Made by a program: the position numbers and the translations under genes. A DNA stretch of 64,000 bases from Nonomuraea endophytica (GTDB lineage Bacteria; Actinomycetota; Actinomycetes; Streptosporangiales; Streptosporangiaceae): NCBI RefSeq assembly GCF_014203235.1, contig NZ_JACHIN010000012.1:320787-384786 (forward strand), read 5' to 3'. Each line of letters begins with the position of its first letter. The first letter of the stretch is position 1. The notes under the pieces were generated by a model, which was not told the origin of the DNA, made no database searches, and saw only the letters and a list, made by a program, of their open reading frames with translations. Positions 49,735 through 58,134 of the stretch are shown in pieces.

Positions 49735-50118
49735 ATGATTGAGATCCATGCCGTCACCATCGACGCGGCCAACCCCTACGAGCTGGCCGCGTGGTGGTCG
49801 GAGGCCACCGGCCTGCCGCTCGGCGAAGGCGACGTCCCCGGCGACGACGAAGTCATGTTGCGCACCAAACAGGACCCCTACCTGCTGTTCGTCAAGGTCC
49901 CCGAGGGCAAGACGGTCAAGAACCGCATCCACTTCGACGTCAACGGCACCGAGGGCCGCACCCGCGACCAGGAGGTCGAGCGCCTCACCGGCCTCGGCGC
50001 CACGATCGCCTACGACCGCCGCACCGCGGACGGCGTCGGCTGGGTCGTCATGCGCGATCCCGAAGGCAACGAGTTCGACGTCTGCAGGAGCCAGGCCGAG
50101 AGAGGCTTGCCCGAATAA
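49735..50118 (+). CDS. VOC-family (glyoxalase-like) protein
   Basis: A 127-residue protein with the paired beta-alpha-beta-beta-beta units of the vicinal oxygen chelate superfamily. It opens IEIHAVTIDAANPYELAAWW, has NRIHFDVNG in the middle, and closes GWVVMRDPEGNEFDVCRS with the conserved metal-type Glu. Members bind metals or act as antibiotic-binding proteins; no substrate can be assigned. ATG at 49735. It precedes the SRPBCC gene by 25 bp. Confidence 0.85.
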   Translation: MIEIHAVTIDAANPYELAAWWSEATGLPLGEGDVPGDDEVMLRTKQDPYLLFVKVPEGKTVKNRIHFDVNGTEGRTRDQEVERLTGLGATIAYDRRTADGVGWVVMRDPEGNEFDVCRSQAERGLPE

Positions 50119-50143
50119 AGTTCGGTCGATCAGACTGAGCGGC

Positions 50144-50611
50144 ATGAGCGAGCCAAGCGCGTCCGCACGCATCGAGATCGCCGCCCCCGCACAGCGGGTC
50201 TACGAGCTCATCACCGACCTCGCCAACCTCGGCACCTGGAACTCCGAGTGCCGCAGGGCCCGCTGGGTCGGCGAGATCAAGGAGCCCAGAAGGGGCGCGC
50301 GTTTCGTCGGCAGCAACCGCAACGGCGCCCGCCGCTGGTCCACCCGATGCACGGTCACCGCCGCCGAGCCCGGCCGCGCCTTCGCCTACCACGTGCGGGC
50401 CGCAGGCGTGCTCGACGTGGCCGTCTGGCGTTTCGAGCTGACCCCGACCGACGAGGGCTGCCTGGTCGAGCAGAAGACGTGGGACACCCGCGGCGCGTTC
50501 ATGCGGGTCGTCGGCGGCTGGGCCACCGGCGTGCCCGACCGGGTCGGCCACAACACCGCGAACATGGCCACGACGCTGGAGAACCTCAAGCGCGTGGCGG
50601 AGCGCCGATGA
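50144..50611 (+). CDS. SRPBCC/polyketide-cyclase-like protein
   Basis: A 155-residue START/SRPBCC-fold protein. It opens ARIEIAAPAQRVYELITDL with NLGTWNSECRRARWVG, a central beta sheet, and a long C-terminal helix GHNTANMATTLENLKRV. The fold has a deep hydrophobic cavity; function is not predictable. The ATG at 50144 starts within atgagcgag, similar to the small ORF starts near 37533. Its TGA overlaps the ATG of the oxidoreductase gene (ATGA). Confidence 0.85.
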   Translation: MSEPSASARIEIAAPAQRVYELITDLANLGTWNSECRRARWVGEIKEPRRGARFVGSNRNGARRWSTRCTVTAAEPGRAFAYHVRAAGVLDVAVWRFELTPTDEGCLVEQKTWDTRGAFMRVVGGWATGVPDRVGHNTANMATTLENLKRVAERR

Positions 50612-51534
50612 AGGCGATCGTCTGCACCGAGTACGGCAAGCCCGTCGAACTCGTCGAGGCCCCCGACCCCGTCCCCGGACCCGGGCAGGTGCTCGTCGAG
50701 GTCGAGGCGGCCGGGGTGAACTTCGTCGACGGGCTCATGGTGCGCGGCGGCTACCAGATCAGGCCGCCGCTGCCGTTCACACCCGGGTACGAGGTGGCCG
50801 GACGCACTCCCGACGGCACGCGGGTCCTGGCCATCACCGGGCTGGGCGGGTTCGCCAGCCATGTGCTGGTGCACGCGGCGCAGGCCGTACCCCTGCCTGA
50901 TCATCTGGACGCCGCGCGAGCGGCGGCCTTCGCGCAGAGCTACTGCACGGCGCTGTTCGCGCTGCGGGAGCGGGCGGGGCTGCGGCCGGGCGAGCGGGTG
51001 CTGGTGCTGGGCGCCGGCGGCGGGGTCGGGCTGGCGGCGGTTCAGGTGGCCAAGGCGCTGGGCGCGGACGTGCTGGCGGCGGCGTCGAGCCCGGCCAAGC
51101 GCGAGATGGCGATCACGGCCGGGGCGGACGAGGCCGTCGGTTACGACGACCTGAAGGCCACGGCGCGCGCCTGGGGGGTGGACGTGGCGGTCGATCCTGT
51201 CGGCGGCACGCTGTCGGAGCAGGCCCTGCGCGCGCTGCGCGAGCGCGGGCGGCTGCTCGTGGTGGGGTTCGCCTCCGGGGAGATCCCGCGGCTCCCCGCC
51301 AACCAGGTGCTGCTGCGCAGCCGCTCGGTCATGGGCCTGGACTGGGGCGCGTGGTCCATGACCCATGCGGCGGAGAACCGGGCGATGCTGGAGGAACTGC
51401 TGGCCATGCCGGGTATCGATCCCGTGGCGCCGCAGGTGCGGCCACTGGAGGAAGCGGGGCAGGCCATGGCGGATCTGGTGGAGCGGCGGGTCACTGGGAA
51501 GATCGTGCTCGTCCCTGCATGGCGAACGTCATGA
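50608..51534 (+). CDS. MDR-family NADPH:quinone oxidoreductase-like protein
   Basis: A 308-residue zinc-free medium-chain dehydrogenase of the quinone oxidoreductase type. The GroES-like N-terminal domain has VEAAGVNFVDGLMVRGGY, and the Rossmann loop is VLGAGGGVGLAAVQ. No Cys/His zinc pattern is present. It probably reduces quinones or enones with NADPH. It is coupled to the SRPBCC gene by an ATGA overlap. The last 44 bp overlap the convergent membrane protein gene. Confidence 0.9.
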   Translation: MKAIVCTEYGKPVELVEAPDPVPGPGQVLVEVEAAGVNFVDGLMVRGGYQIRPPLPFTPGYEVAGRTPDGTRVLAITGLGGFASHVLVHAAQAVPLPDHLDAARAAAFAQSYCTALFALRERAGLRPGERVLVLGAGGGVGLAAVQVAKALGADVLAAASSPAKREMAITAGADEAVGYDDLKATARAWGVDVAVDPVGGTLSEQALRALRERGRLLVVGFASGEIPRLPANQVLLRSRSVMGLDWGAWSMTHAAENRAMLEELLAMPGIDPVAPQVRPLEEAGQAMADLVERRVTGKIVLVPAWRTS

Positions 51535-51931
51535 CGGCCGCGATCAGGTAGACCAGCGCGCCGTGCCACAGCGCGTCCCATGCGGCCCCGAAGACGCCCT
51601 CGCCGTCGAGCACCAGCTGCACCGGGTAGTCCAGGACGGCCGAGATTCCGGCCGGCAGGAGCGCGAACTTCCACGGGTGCTTCAGCGACCACATCCTGGC
51701 CTGGCGGGTCACCCGGTCGCTCACGTCCGGCTTGGCGACCGCGCCGATCGCGGCGATCAGCGCGAACAGGTTGATGCCCAGGCCGAGCGCCCAGGACATG
51801 TCGTCGAACCCGGAGAACACCCAGGCGATGGCGGCGGTGGCGCCGCCACCGACCACGGCGGCCTTCCAGGGGGCGCCGCGGAGGGCGGCGCCGGAAAGCG
51901 ACATCTCGTCGCGTCGGCTGATTTCGTTCAT
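51491..51931 (-). CDS. Hypothetical membrane protein
   Basis: A 146-residue protein with four hydrophobic segments (AAVVGGGATAAIAWVF, LGLGINLFALIAAIGAV, FALLPAGISAVLDYPVQLVL, LVYLIAAVMTFAM). I do not recognise the family. ATG at 51931. Its 3' end overlaps the quinone oxidoreductase gene by 44 bp. It is divergent from the double GNAT gene. Confidence 0.65.
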   Translation of the reverse strand: MNEISRRDEMSLSGAALRGAPWKAAVVGGGATAAIAWVFSGFDDMSWALGLGINLFALIAAIGAVAKPDVSDRVTRQARMWSLKHPWKFALLPAGISAVLDYPVQLVLDGEGVFGAAWDALWHGALVYLIAAVMTFAMQGRARSSQ

Positions 51932-52006
51932 GGCCTCAGGTTGCCCTTTCGCGGCCCTTGTTCACATCGGGGATGGACCCTGACCCGTCCCTGACATGAT
52001 GCCGAC

Positions 52007-52936
52007 ATGCCTGAATTCACCATTGAGCGCCTGACCACGGCCGACGCCGAGCGCCTGCGCGAGGTACGGCTGCGCGCCCTCGCCGACTCTCCCGACGCGT
52101 TCGGATCCACCTACGAGCGCGAGGTCGCCTTCCCCGCGGAGAAGTGGGTCGAACGCCTGGAGAACCCGGATTCGGTGTTTTTCGTCGCCACGGCGGACGG
52201 TGCGATCCACGGCATGGTCTACGGCCTCGCCGAGCGGCCGGAACACGTGCACCTGCTGTCCATGTGGGTCGCCCCGGAGGCCAGGGGCGCCAAGGTCGGC
52301 TCGCGGCTGGTGGACGAGGTGATCGCCTGGGCACGCGGCAGGCAGGCCGAGGAGGTCGAGCTCTGGGCCGTCGACGTGAACACCGCCGCCCGCGCCCTGT
52401 ACGCGGGCAAGGGCTTCGTGCCGACGGGCAAGGTCATGGGCCTGCCGTCCAATCCGTCGCTCCAGGACTCCCAGTACGTGCTGTCGCTGGTGTTCCGCGC
52501 GGCGCGGGCCGAGGACGTCCCCGCCGTGGTGGCCCTCATCGCCGACGACGCGGTCGCCGCCCGGCGCACCGGCACGTACGGCCCCGCCCACGAGGCCGCC
52601 TTCGCCGCCATCCGGGCCGACCCGAACAACGAGCTGATCGTGGCCGAGCTGAAGGGCGAGATCGTCGGCACGATGCAGCTCACCTACATCCCCGGCATCT
52701 CCCGCAACGGCGCCACCCGGCTCCAGGTCGAGGCGGTACGCGTCGCCGCCCACCTGCGCGGCCAGGGCTGGGGCCGCAAGATGATGGAGTGGGCGCACGC
52801 CAAGGGCCGGGCCCGAGGCTGCGTGATGGTGCAGCTCACCTCGGACAAGCAGCGCGAGGACGCGCACCGCTTCTACCGCTCCCTCGGCTACGCTCAGTCC
52901 CACGAAGGGTTCAAGCTGCCGCTCACACCGGCGTGA
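52007..52936 (+). CDS. Tandem GNAT acetyltransferase (two domains)
   Basis: A 309-residue protein made of two GNAT domains. The first (about residues 1-160) has the acetyl-CoA loop VAPEARGAKVGSRLVDEV and NTAARALYAGKGF. The second (about 165-309) has VRVAAHLRGQGWGRKMMEWA and DAHRFYRSLGYAQSH. Both Q/RxxGxG/A-type loops look intact, so both could bind acetyl-CoA. Substrate unknown. Its last 14 bp overlap the convergent oxidoreductase gene. Confidence 0.88.
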   Translation: MPEFTIERLTTADAERLREVRLRALADSPDAFGSTYEREVAFPAEKWVERLENPDSVFFVATADGAIHGMVYGLAERPEHVHLLSMWVAPEARGAKVGSRLVDEVIAWARGRQAEEVELWAVDVNTAARALYAGKGFVPTGKVMGLPSNPSLQDSQYVLSLVFRAARAEDVPAVVALIADDAVAARRTGTYGPAHEAAFAAIRADPNNELIVAELKGEIVGTMQLTYIPGISRNGATRLQVEAVRVAAHLRGQGWGRKMMEWAHAKGRARGCVMVQLTSDKQREDAHRFYRSLGYAQSHEGFKLPLTPA

Positions 52937-54986
52937 GCTCGACGATGTTGTCGTGGTAGACGGCGCCCTTGCCCATGTCGGCGTCGCGCTCGTCCACCAC
53001 GGCGTTCGGGCCGGCGCCGCCGGGCGAGAACTTCGGCCAGCGCCCCTTGGGCGAGGCCACGACCCCGGCGGCCACCCGGTCGCTGATCTCCACGTCGGCC
53101 AGGAACTCGCCGTTGGCGTTGTGCACCCGCACCCGCTGCCCGTCGGCCAGCCCGCGCGCCGCAGCGTCGGCCGCGTTGACCAGCACCACGGGTGCGTGCT
53201 CAATGACGCCACCGCTTCGCTCCTCGTTGGCTCGTCCCTCGCTCTCTCGTCGCGAGCTCCTTGGCTTGTCTGATCGCCTGCGCAGCTCCGGGTTGTTGCC
53301 GAAGATCGTGTTGAGGAACGTGTGCGCGGCCGGAGTGATCAGCGTCAGCCCGTCCTTGCCCGCCGTGTGCGGCGGCACGTAGGCCTTGCCGGGCGGCGGG
53401 AAGCGCAGCCGCCCCGACCGGGTCGGGAAGCCGTCGGCGAAGGGCGCGAATGGCTTGGGGTAGCTCATCCGCATCCAGCCCTCCTTGCGCAGCCGGTCCA
53501 GCGTGACGCCCTCCAGCGACGGATGCCCGCTCGACAGCAGCTGCTCGGCCAGCTCCAGGTCCGTGTCGAACAACGACGGCTCGGTCATGCCCATGCGCTC
53601 GGCCAGCCGGCGGAACGTCTCCGTCGTCGACAGGCACTCGCCGGGCGGTGACACGGCGGGCTCGTTCCACAGCAGGTAGAGGTGGCCGTAGCCGGCGTGC
53701 AGGTCCATGTGCTCGGTCTGCATGGTCGCGGGCAGCACGATGTCGGCGTAGTCGGCGGTGTCGGTGGGGAAGTGCTCCATGACCACCGTGAACAAGTCGT
53801 CGCGCAGCATCTCGCGGCGGATCCTGTTGGTGTCGGAGGTCGAGGCGAGCGGGTTGGCGCCGTAGACGAACAGGCACTTCACCGACGGCAGCTCGGCGGC
53901 CAGGCGGGTCATGGCCAGCGTGCGCACCGGTTCGGCCAGCAGGTCCTCGCGGGTGTCGATGGTGAAGTGCACGTGGTCGCTGGTCGAGTACGCCACGCCG
54001 CCGCCCGGGTGGCGCCAGTCGCCGGTCACGCCGGGGATGGCGGTGATCGTGCGCATGGCCGTACCGCCGCCGGCGTGGCGCTGGATGCCCATCGTGGCGC
54101 GGATCGCGGTGGGGCGGGTGTGGGCGAGCCTCATCCCCAGGCTGTGGACGGTCGCGGCGGGGATGCCGGTGATCTCCGCCACCCGTTCCACCGGATATTT
54201 CAGGATTTCTTCGCGGAAGTCATCCCAGCCCTCGGTATGTGCGGCCAGGTACTCCTCGTCCTGCGTGCCCTCGGCCAGCACCACGTTGAGCAGCCCGAGC
54301 GCCAGCACCGCGTCCGTGCCCGGCCGGATCGCGATGTGCTCGTCGGCCTGGTCGGCGGTGCGGGTCCTGATCGGGTCGATCGCCACCACGTGCGCGCCGT
54401 CGGCCCGCGCGTCCTGGATGAACTTCCACAGGTGGTGCCCGCTGGTCAGCGTGTTGGTGCCCCAGAGCAGGATCAGCTTGGCCCGCGCGATGTTCTCCGG
54501 GTCCATGCCGCCCGCGGTGCCGTTGGCTCGCCGCAGCCCTGAGGAACCCGCGGACGAGCAGATGTTGAGCCAGTGCCGGGAGGCGCCGAGCATGTTCCAG
54601 AACCGCCGCCCCGCCACGCCCTCGCACCCCTGCACGTACCCGAGCGAGCCGGTGCCGTTGTAGGGCCAGATGGCCTCGCCGCCGTGCTCGTCGACGATGC
54701 CCCGCAGCCGCGTGGCGATCTCGTCGAGCGCCTCGTCCCAGCTGATCCGCTCGAACTGCCCAGACCCCTTGGGCCCGGTACGGCGCAGCGGATACAGGAT
54801 CCGGTCAGCGGCCCGCGTGTGCTCCAGATACCGATTCACCTTCACGCACAGCGCGCCCCGCGTATACGGCTGGTCGGGATTCCCGCGCATCTTGACGGCC
54901 TCGCCGTCCTCGACGGTGACGATCCAGGAGCACGTGTCGGGGCAGTCCAGCGGACACGCCCCCAAAACCTGCAGATTTCCCGACAT
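52923..54986 (-). CDS. Molybdopterin oxidoreductase (bis-MGD family) with in-frame insertion
   Basis: A 687-residue enzyme of the DMSO-reductase/formate-dehydrogenase superfamily. The N-terminal [4Fe-4S] motif is CPLDCPDTCSW plus a later Cys in GALCVKVN. Cofactor-binding segments include WPYNGTGSLGY, NICSSAGSSGL, LWGTNTLTSGHHL and the C-terminal domain VLVNAADAAARGLADGQRV. The donor or acceptor is unknown. Between NPELRRR and HAPVVLVN lies an Arg/Ser/Glu-rich stretch encoded by 53205-53275 that does not belong to the family pattern. ATG 54986 opens before the first Cys motif. It is convergent with the GNAT gene. Confidence 0.88.
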   Translation of the reverse strand: MSGNLQVLGACPLDCPDTCSWIVTVEDGEAVKMRGNPDQPYTRGALCVKVNRYLEHTRAADRILYPLRRTGPKGSGQFERISWDEALDEIATRLRGIVDEHGGEAIWPYNGTGSLGYVQGCEGVAGRRFWNMLGASRHWLNICSSAGSSGLRRANGTAGGMDPENIARAKLILLWGTNTLTSGHHLWKFIQDARADGAHVVAIDPIRTRTADQADEHIAIRPGTDAVLALGLLNVVLAEGTQDEEYLAAHTEGWDDFREEILKYPVERVAEITGIPAATVHSLGMRLAHTRPTAIRATMGIQRHAGGGTAMRTITAIPGVTGDWRHPGGGVAYSTSDHVHFTIDTREDLLAEPVRTLAMTRLAAELPSVKCLFVYGANPLASTSDTNRIRREMLRDDLFTVVMEHFPTDTADYADIVLPATMQTEHMDLHAGYGHLYLLWNEPAVSPPGECLSTTETFRRLAERMGMTEPSLFDTDLELAEQLLSSGHPSLEGVTLDRLRKEGWMRMSYPKPFAPFADGFPTRSGRLRFPPPGKAYVPPHTAGKDGLTLITPAAHTFLNTIFGNNPELRRRSDKPRSSRRESEGRANEERSGGVIEHAPVVLVNAADAAARGLADGQRVRVHNANGEFLADVEISDRVAAGVVASPKGRWPKFSPGGAGPNAVVDERDADMGKGAVYHDNIVELTPV
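53205..53275 (-). repeat. Inserted low-complexity gagcg-type element inside the oxidoreductase gene
   Basis: On the minus strand this segment reads gagcgaagcggtggcg followed by tcattgagcac at its downstream end, and is rich in cgag/gagc words. It is similar in layout to the gagcggagcgaggtcatc start of small ORF B near 38692. It stays in frame and adds about 24 Arg/Ser/Glu-rich residues. Confidence 0.5.
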
Positions 54987-55004
54987 AACGCACAGCTTAC
55001 GAAA

Positions 55005-55034
55005 GAGCGCCCCGGAGGTTCCCCCAGGGCGCTC
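55005..55034 (-). terminator. Terminator after the first M28 peptidase gene
   Basis: On the minus strand gagcgccc and gggcgctc form an 8-bp stem with a 14-nt loop followed by tttcg. It lies just after the peptidase stop at 55043. Confidence 0.65.
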
Positions 55035-55042
55035 CGGCACCG

Positions 55043-56596
55043 TCAGCTCGTCGCCGAAGGCACCCCGTCATGGGCGACGGTGGCGGCCATCCGCGCCGCG
55101 GGCGGCGTGTGCGGCGCCCCCGGCTTGTGGATGGCGTCCAGCGCCGCCTTGCTGTAGGTGTACTTGGCGGCCAGGGCCGCGATCGCGTCGGAGTTCACGT
55201 CCAGCGCGGTCTCGTCGACGTTCTTGATCGTGTCGCACTCGCCGTGGTAGCACGGGTCGTACGGCTCGCCCGCCGTACCTCCGAAGAGCTTGGCCTCTTC
55301 CTCGGTCTTCTTCTTCTCGGCCCCGGTGAACAACCCGCCACCGGCGATCCCGGCGTCGATGAAGGCCTTGTAGTCCGAGCGCCCGTCGAACTCGCTCGGC
55401 TTGAACGGCAGGCCGCGACCGGAGTAGAACCCCTGGAAGTCCTTCTCCAGCTGCGCCGACCCGGCCGGACCCGGCACCCCGAACGCATCGCCGTCACCGT
55501 CGTAGATGTGGTACGCGAAGTTCGGCGAGCCGATCATGTCGTAGTTCAGGTAGAGCCCGATCGCGTTCTTCTGCTCCTGCGACAGCGACTCGACATAGTG
55601 CTTCGACCCCAGCAGCCCGAACTCCTCCGCGCCCCAGAACCCGAACCGCACCTTGTTGACCGGCTGGAACCTGGCCATCTGGAGCGCCACCTCCAGCACG
55701 CCCGCCGAGCCCGAGCCGTTGTCGTTGATGCCCGGCCCCTCCTGAACGCTGTCCAGGTGGGCGCCCATCATCACGACGTTGTCGGCCCGGCCGCCGCGCG
55801 ACTCGGCGATCACGTTGTAGGTGGTGCGCTGCTCGATCAGCGGGTCCCAGTTCAGCTTCACGGTGGCCCCGGGCGTCGCCGCCAGGTCGGAGCCCACGGC
55901 GAAGCTCGTGAAGAAGGACGGGATCGTGATCGAAGGGTCGCTCAGCGCCGGGTTGAGGTCCACGTCGGTGCGGCCGGGCTGGCCCTCGTTGAGAACGATC
56001 ACCGCGCTGGCCCCGGCGTTCTGCGCGTTCTTCGCCTTGACCCCGAAGTTGCAGGTGCCGCGCTGCAGCAGCGCCACGCTGCCCTGGACGAACCCGGCGA
56101 AGTCGGCCGCCTCACAGCCCGAGGTGGACGACGGCTGGGGCGTCGGCGGCAGCACCAGGTCCACGGCCTGGATCGGCCCGGTGACGCCGCCAGCGGGGGA
56201 GTCGCCCATCGCCACGTAGTCGTTGAAGAAGCCGTTCTTGTACGCCTTCGGGCTGGGCGAGAGCCGTTCGAGCACGGGCTTGGTGCGGTAGCCGTCGAAG
56301 GTGAACTCGAACGGCTGGACCGTCACCTTGTAACCGACGGCCCGCAGCAGCGTGGCCACGTAGTCACGTGACAGCTCGTGGCCGCGGCTGCTGGAGACGC
56401 GGGTGCCGCCGCCGGCCTTGGCGATCAGGTCGAGCACCCGCAGGTGGCGTTCGACGTGCTTGCCCTTGACGGCCTGGACGAGCTGGCGGGCGGGATCGCG
56501 GCCGTGATCGGCGTACGCGGGAGCGGACAGGGCCAGGGGGGTGACGAGTGCGAGCGCGGCCGCACCCAGCACGCCTGCGGACAGGCGACGACGCAT
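55043..56596 (-). CDS. Secreted M28-family zinc aminopeptidase with PA domain
   Basis: A 517-residue exported peptidase. Signal peptide: LSAGVLGAAALALVTPLALS, cleavage near AYA-DHG. A PA insert (about residues 145-250, QRGTCNFGVKAKNAQNAGA) is followed by the M28 domain. Zinc ligands are His (GAHLDSV), Asp (GINDNGSGSAG), Glu pair (FWGAEEFGLL), Asp (NYDMIGSPN) and His (CYHGECDT), a full set. It resembles the Streptomyces aminopeptidase class. ATG 56596 has gaggag four bases upstream. It is a paralogue of the gene immediately upstream. Confidence 0.92.
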   Translation of the reverse strand: MRRRLSAGVLGAAALALVTPLALSAPAYADHGRDPARQLVQAVKGKHVERHLRVLDLIAKAGGGTRVSSSRGHELSRDYVATLLRAVGYKVTVQPFEFTFDGYRTKPVLERLSPSPKAYKNGFFNDYVAMGDSPAGGVTGPIQAVDLVLPPTPQPSSTSGCEAADFAGFVQGSVALLQRGTCNFGVKAKNAQNAGASAVIVLNEGQPGRTDVDLNPALSDPSITIPSFFTSFAVGSDLAATPGATVKLNWDPLIEQRTTYNVIAESRGGRADNVVMMGAHLDSVQEGPGINDNGSGSAGVLEVALQMARFQPVNKVRFGFWGAEEFGLLGSKHYVESLSQEQKNAIGLYLNYDMIGSPNFAYHIYDGDGDAFGVPGPAGSAQLEKDFQGFYSGRGLPFKPSEFDGRSDYKAFIDAGIAGGGLFTGAEKKKTEEEAKLFGGTAGEPYDPCYHGECDTIKNVDETALDVNSDAIAALAAKYTYSKAALDAIHKPGAPHTPPAARMAATVAHDGVPSATS

Positions 56597-56621
56597 ATGG
56601 CTCCTCGGTGAAGGTGGAACG

Positions 56622-56660
56622 AACCCCCCGATAGCGTGAAAAGTATTCTGAAGGGGGGTT
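56622..56660. repeat. Inverted repeat between the two M28 genes
   Basis: AACCCCCC (56622-56629) and GGGGGGTT (56653-56660) are perfect arms around a 23-nt AT-rich loop, between the two tandem peptidase genes. It could be an attenuator, terminator or operator. Confidence 0.4.
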
Positions 56661-56687
56661 GTTGGGGAAGATGTTGCCCCGGAGTTG

Positions 56688-57983
56688 TTATGCGGCCAGG
56701 CGAGATACCACTGCAGCGACCGCATCCGCCGTCACCTCCAGCACCTTCACGCTGACGTTCCGCAACGTGTCGCAGGCCTGGTGGTAGCACTTGTCGAGCG
56801 GCTGGCCCGCCGTACCGCCGAACTGACCGGCTTCTTTCTCCGTCTTCTTCTCCTCGCCGCCGGTGAACAACCCACCGGAGGCGATCCCGGCCGCGACGAA
56901 CGGCGCGTAGTCCGAACGGCCCGTCAGATCGCCCGCGCGGAACGGCAGCCCGCGTTCACGGAAGAACCGCTGGAACGCCCGCTCCACCCGGGCCGAGCCC
57001 TTCGGCCCCGCTCCCGCGCCCGTGCGCTCGGAGTCGTCGCCGTCGTAGATCGCGAACGTGTGGTTCGGCGAGGCGATCATGTCGAGGTTCAGGTAGGCCG
57101 CGATCTTCTTCCGCTCGGTCTCCGGCAGGCTGCGCACGTAGTGGCCGGACCCGAGCAGGCCCACCTCCTCCGCGCCCCACCAGGCGAACCGCACCGGCTT
57201 CCGCAACGGCGTGCGCGCCGCCCGCAGCGCGATCTCCAGGATCGCCGCGCTGCCCGAGCCGTTGTCGTTGATGCCGGGCCCGTCCAGCGTCGAGTCCAGG
57301 TGCGCCCCGACCATCACCGCCCGGCCCGCGCCCCGCGTCTCGGCCAACACGTTGTGCGTGATGCGCTCCTCGCTCACGGTCTTCGTCGCCACCCGGACCT
57401 TCTTCAGCTTGACCACCTGCGCGCCCGCCTCCGGCGGCACCCCCACGACCGGGATCGGCTGCGGCGCCCCCGCGCTGCCTGCGAAGGAGCCCTTCGGGTC
57501 GACCACGATCAGCGCCTTGGCGCCCGCCGCGGCCGCGTTGCGCGCCTTCACCTCGAACATGCACGTCCCGCGCCGCGTCACCGCGATCCGCCCGGCGCGA
57601 AAACCCTTGAAGTCACGGGCCGCGCACCCCTCGCCCGCCTCCTGCGGGGCCGCGTCCACGTCGCCGCTGCCGGAGTACCTCAGCGTGGTGACCCCGGTGA
57701 GCCGCCGCCCGCCGCCTTCGACCACCGCCGGCGCCAGCTCCCGATAGAAGTCGAAGGCGAACGGCTGAAGCCGCACGGTGTAACCCGCGTCACGTAGCCG
57801 CGCGGCCACATAGGCTGCAGATGCGTCGTATCCGGGCGTCCCGGCTGCCCGGGTGCCCCCGTGTGCGTCAGCGATGGCTTGGAAGGCCTGGAGATGTCCT
57901 AGTACGTTGTCCACCTTGACCGCATCTACGAGCGGTTCGCCCGGCGCGGCTAGGGCCAGGATCAGCATCGTATGAGTGATCAT
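56688..57983 (-). CDS. M28-family zinc aminopeptidase with PA domain, paralogue
   Basis: A 431-residue paralogue with the same zinc ligand set: GAHLDSTLDGPGINDNGSG, WWGAEEVGLLGSGHY, NLDMIASPNH and CYHQACDT. A PA insert has RRGTCMFEVKARNAAAAGA. The N-terminus MITHTMLILALAAPGEP is only a short hydrophobic start, so export is less clear than for its neighbour. The ATG at 57983 is the only good option seen. The two genes are in tandem with a 91-bp spacer. Confidence 0.9.
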   Translation of the reverse strand: MITHTMLILALAAPGEPLVDAVKVDNVLGHLQAFQAIADAHGGTRAAGTPGYDASAAYVAARLRDAGYTVRLQPFAFDFYRELAPAVVEGGGRRLTGVTTLRYSGSGDVDAAPQEAGEGCAARDFKGFRAGRIAVTRRGTCMFEVKARNAAAAGAKALIVVDPKGSFAGSAGAPQPIPVVGVPPEAGAQVVKLKKVRVATKTVSEERITHNVLAETRGAGRAVMVGAHLDSTLDGPGINDNGSGSAAILEIALRAARTPLRKPVRFAWWGAEEVGLLGSGHYVRSLPETERKKIAAYLNLDMIASPNHTFAIYDGDDSERTGAGAGPKGSARVERAFQRFFRERGLPFRAGDLTGRSDYAPFVAAGIASGGLFTGGEEKKTEKEAGQFGGTAGQPLDKCYHQACDTLRNVSVKVLEVTADAVAAVVSRLAA

Positions 57984-58134
57984 GGCCTGAGGATGCCAAC
58001 GTTGGCCGCGGACCGGGGTTAGACGCGACGTCGCTGGTCGAGTCCTTACCCGGGGCGTTGACTCAGGTGACGATTGGGGACACTAGAGGCCAAAGATCGT
58101 ACGGTCTGGCCCGGAAGGTGCAGAATCGCGGACG

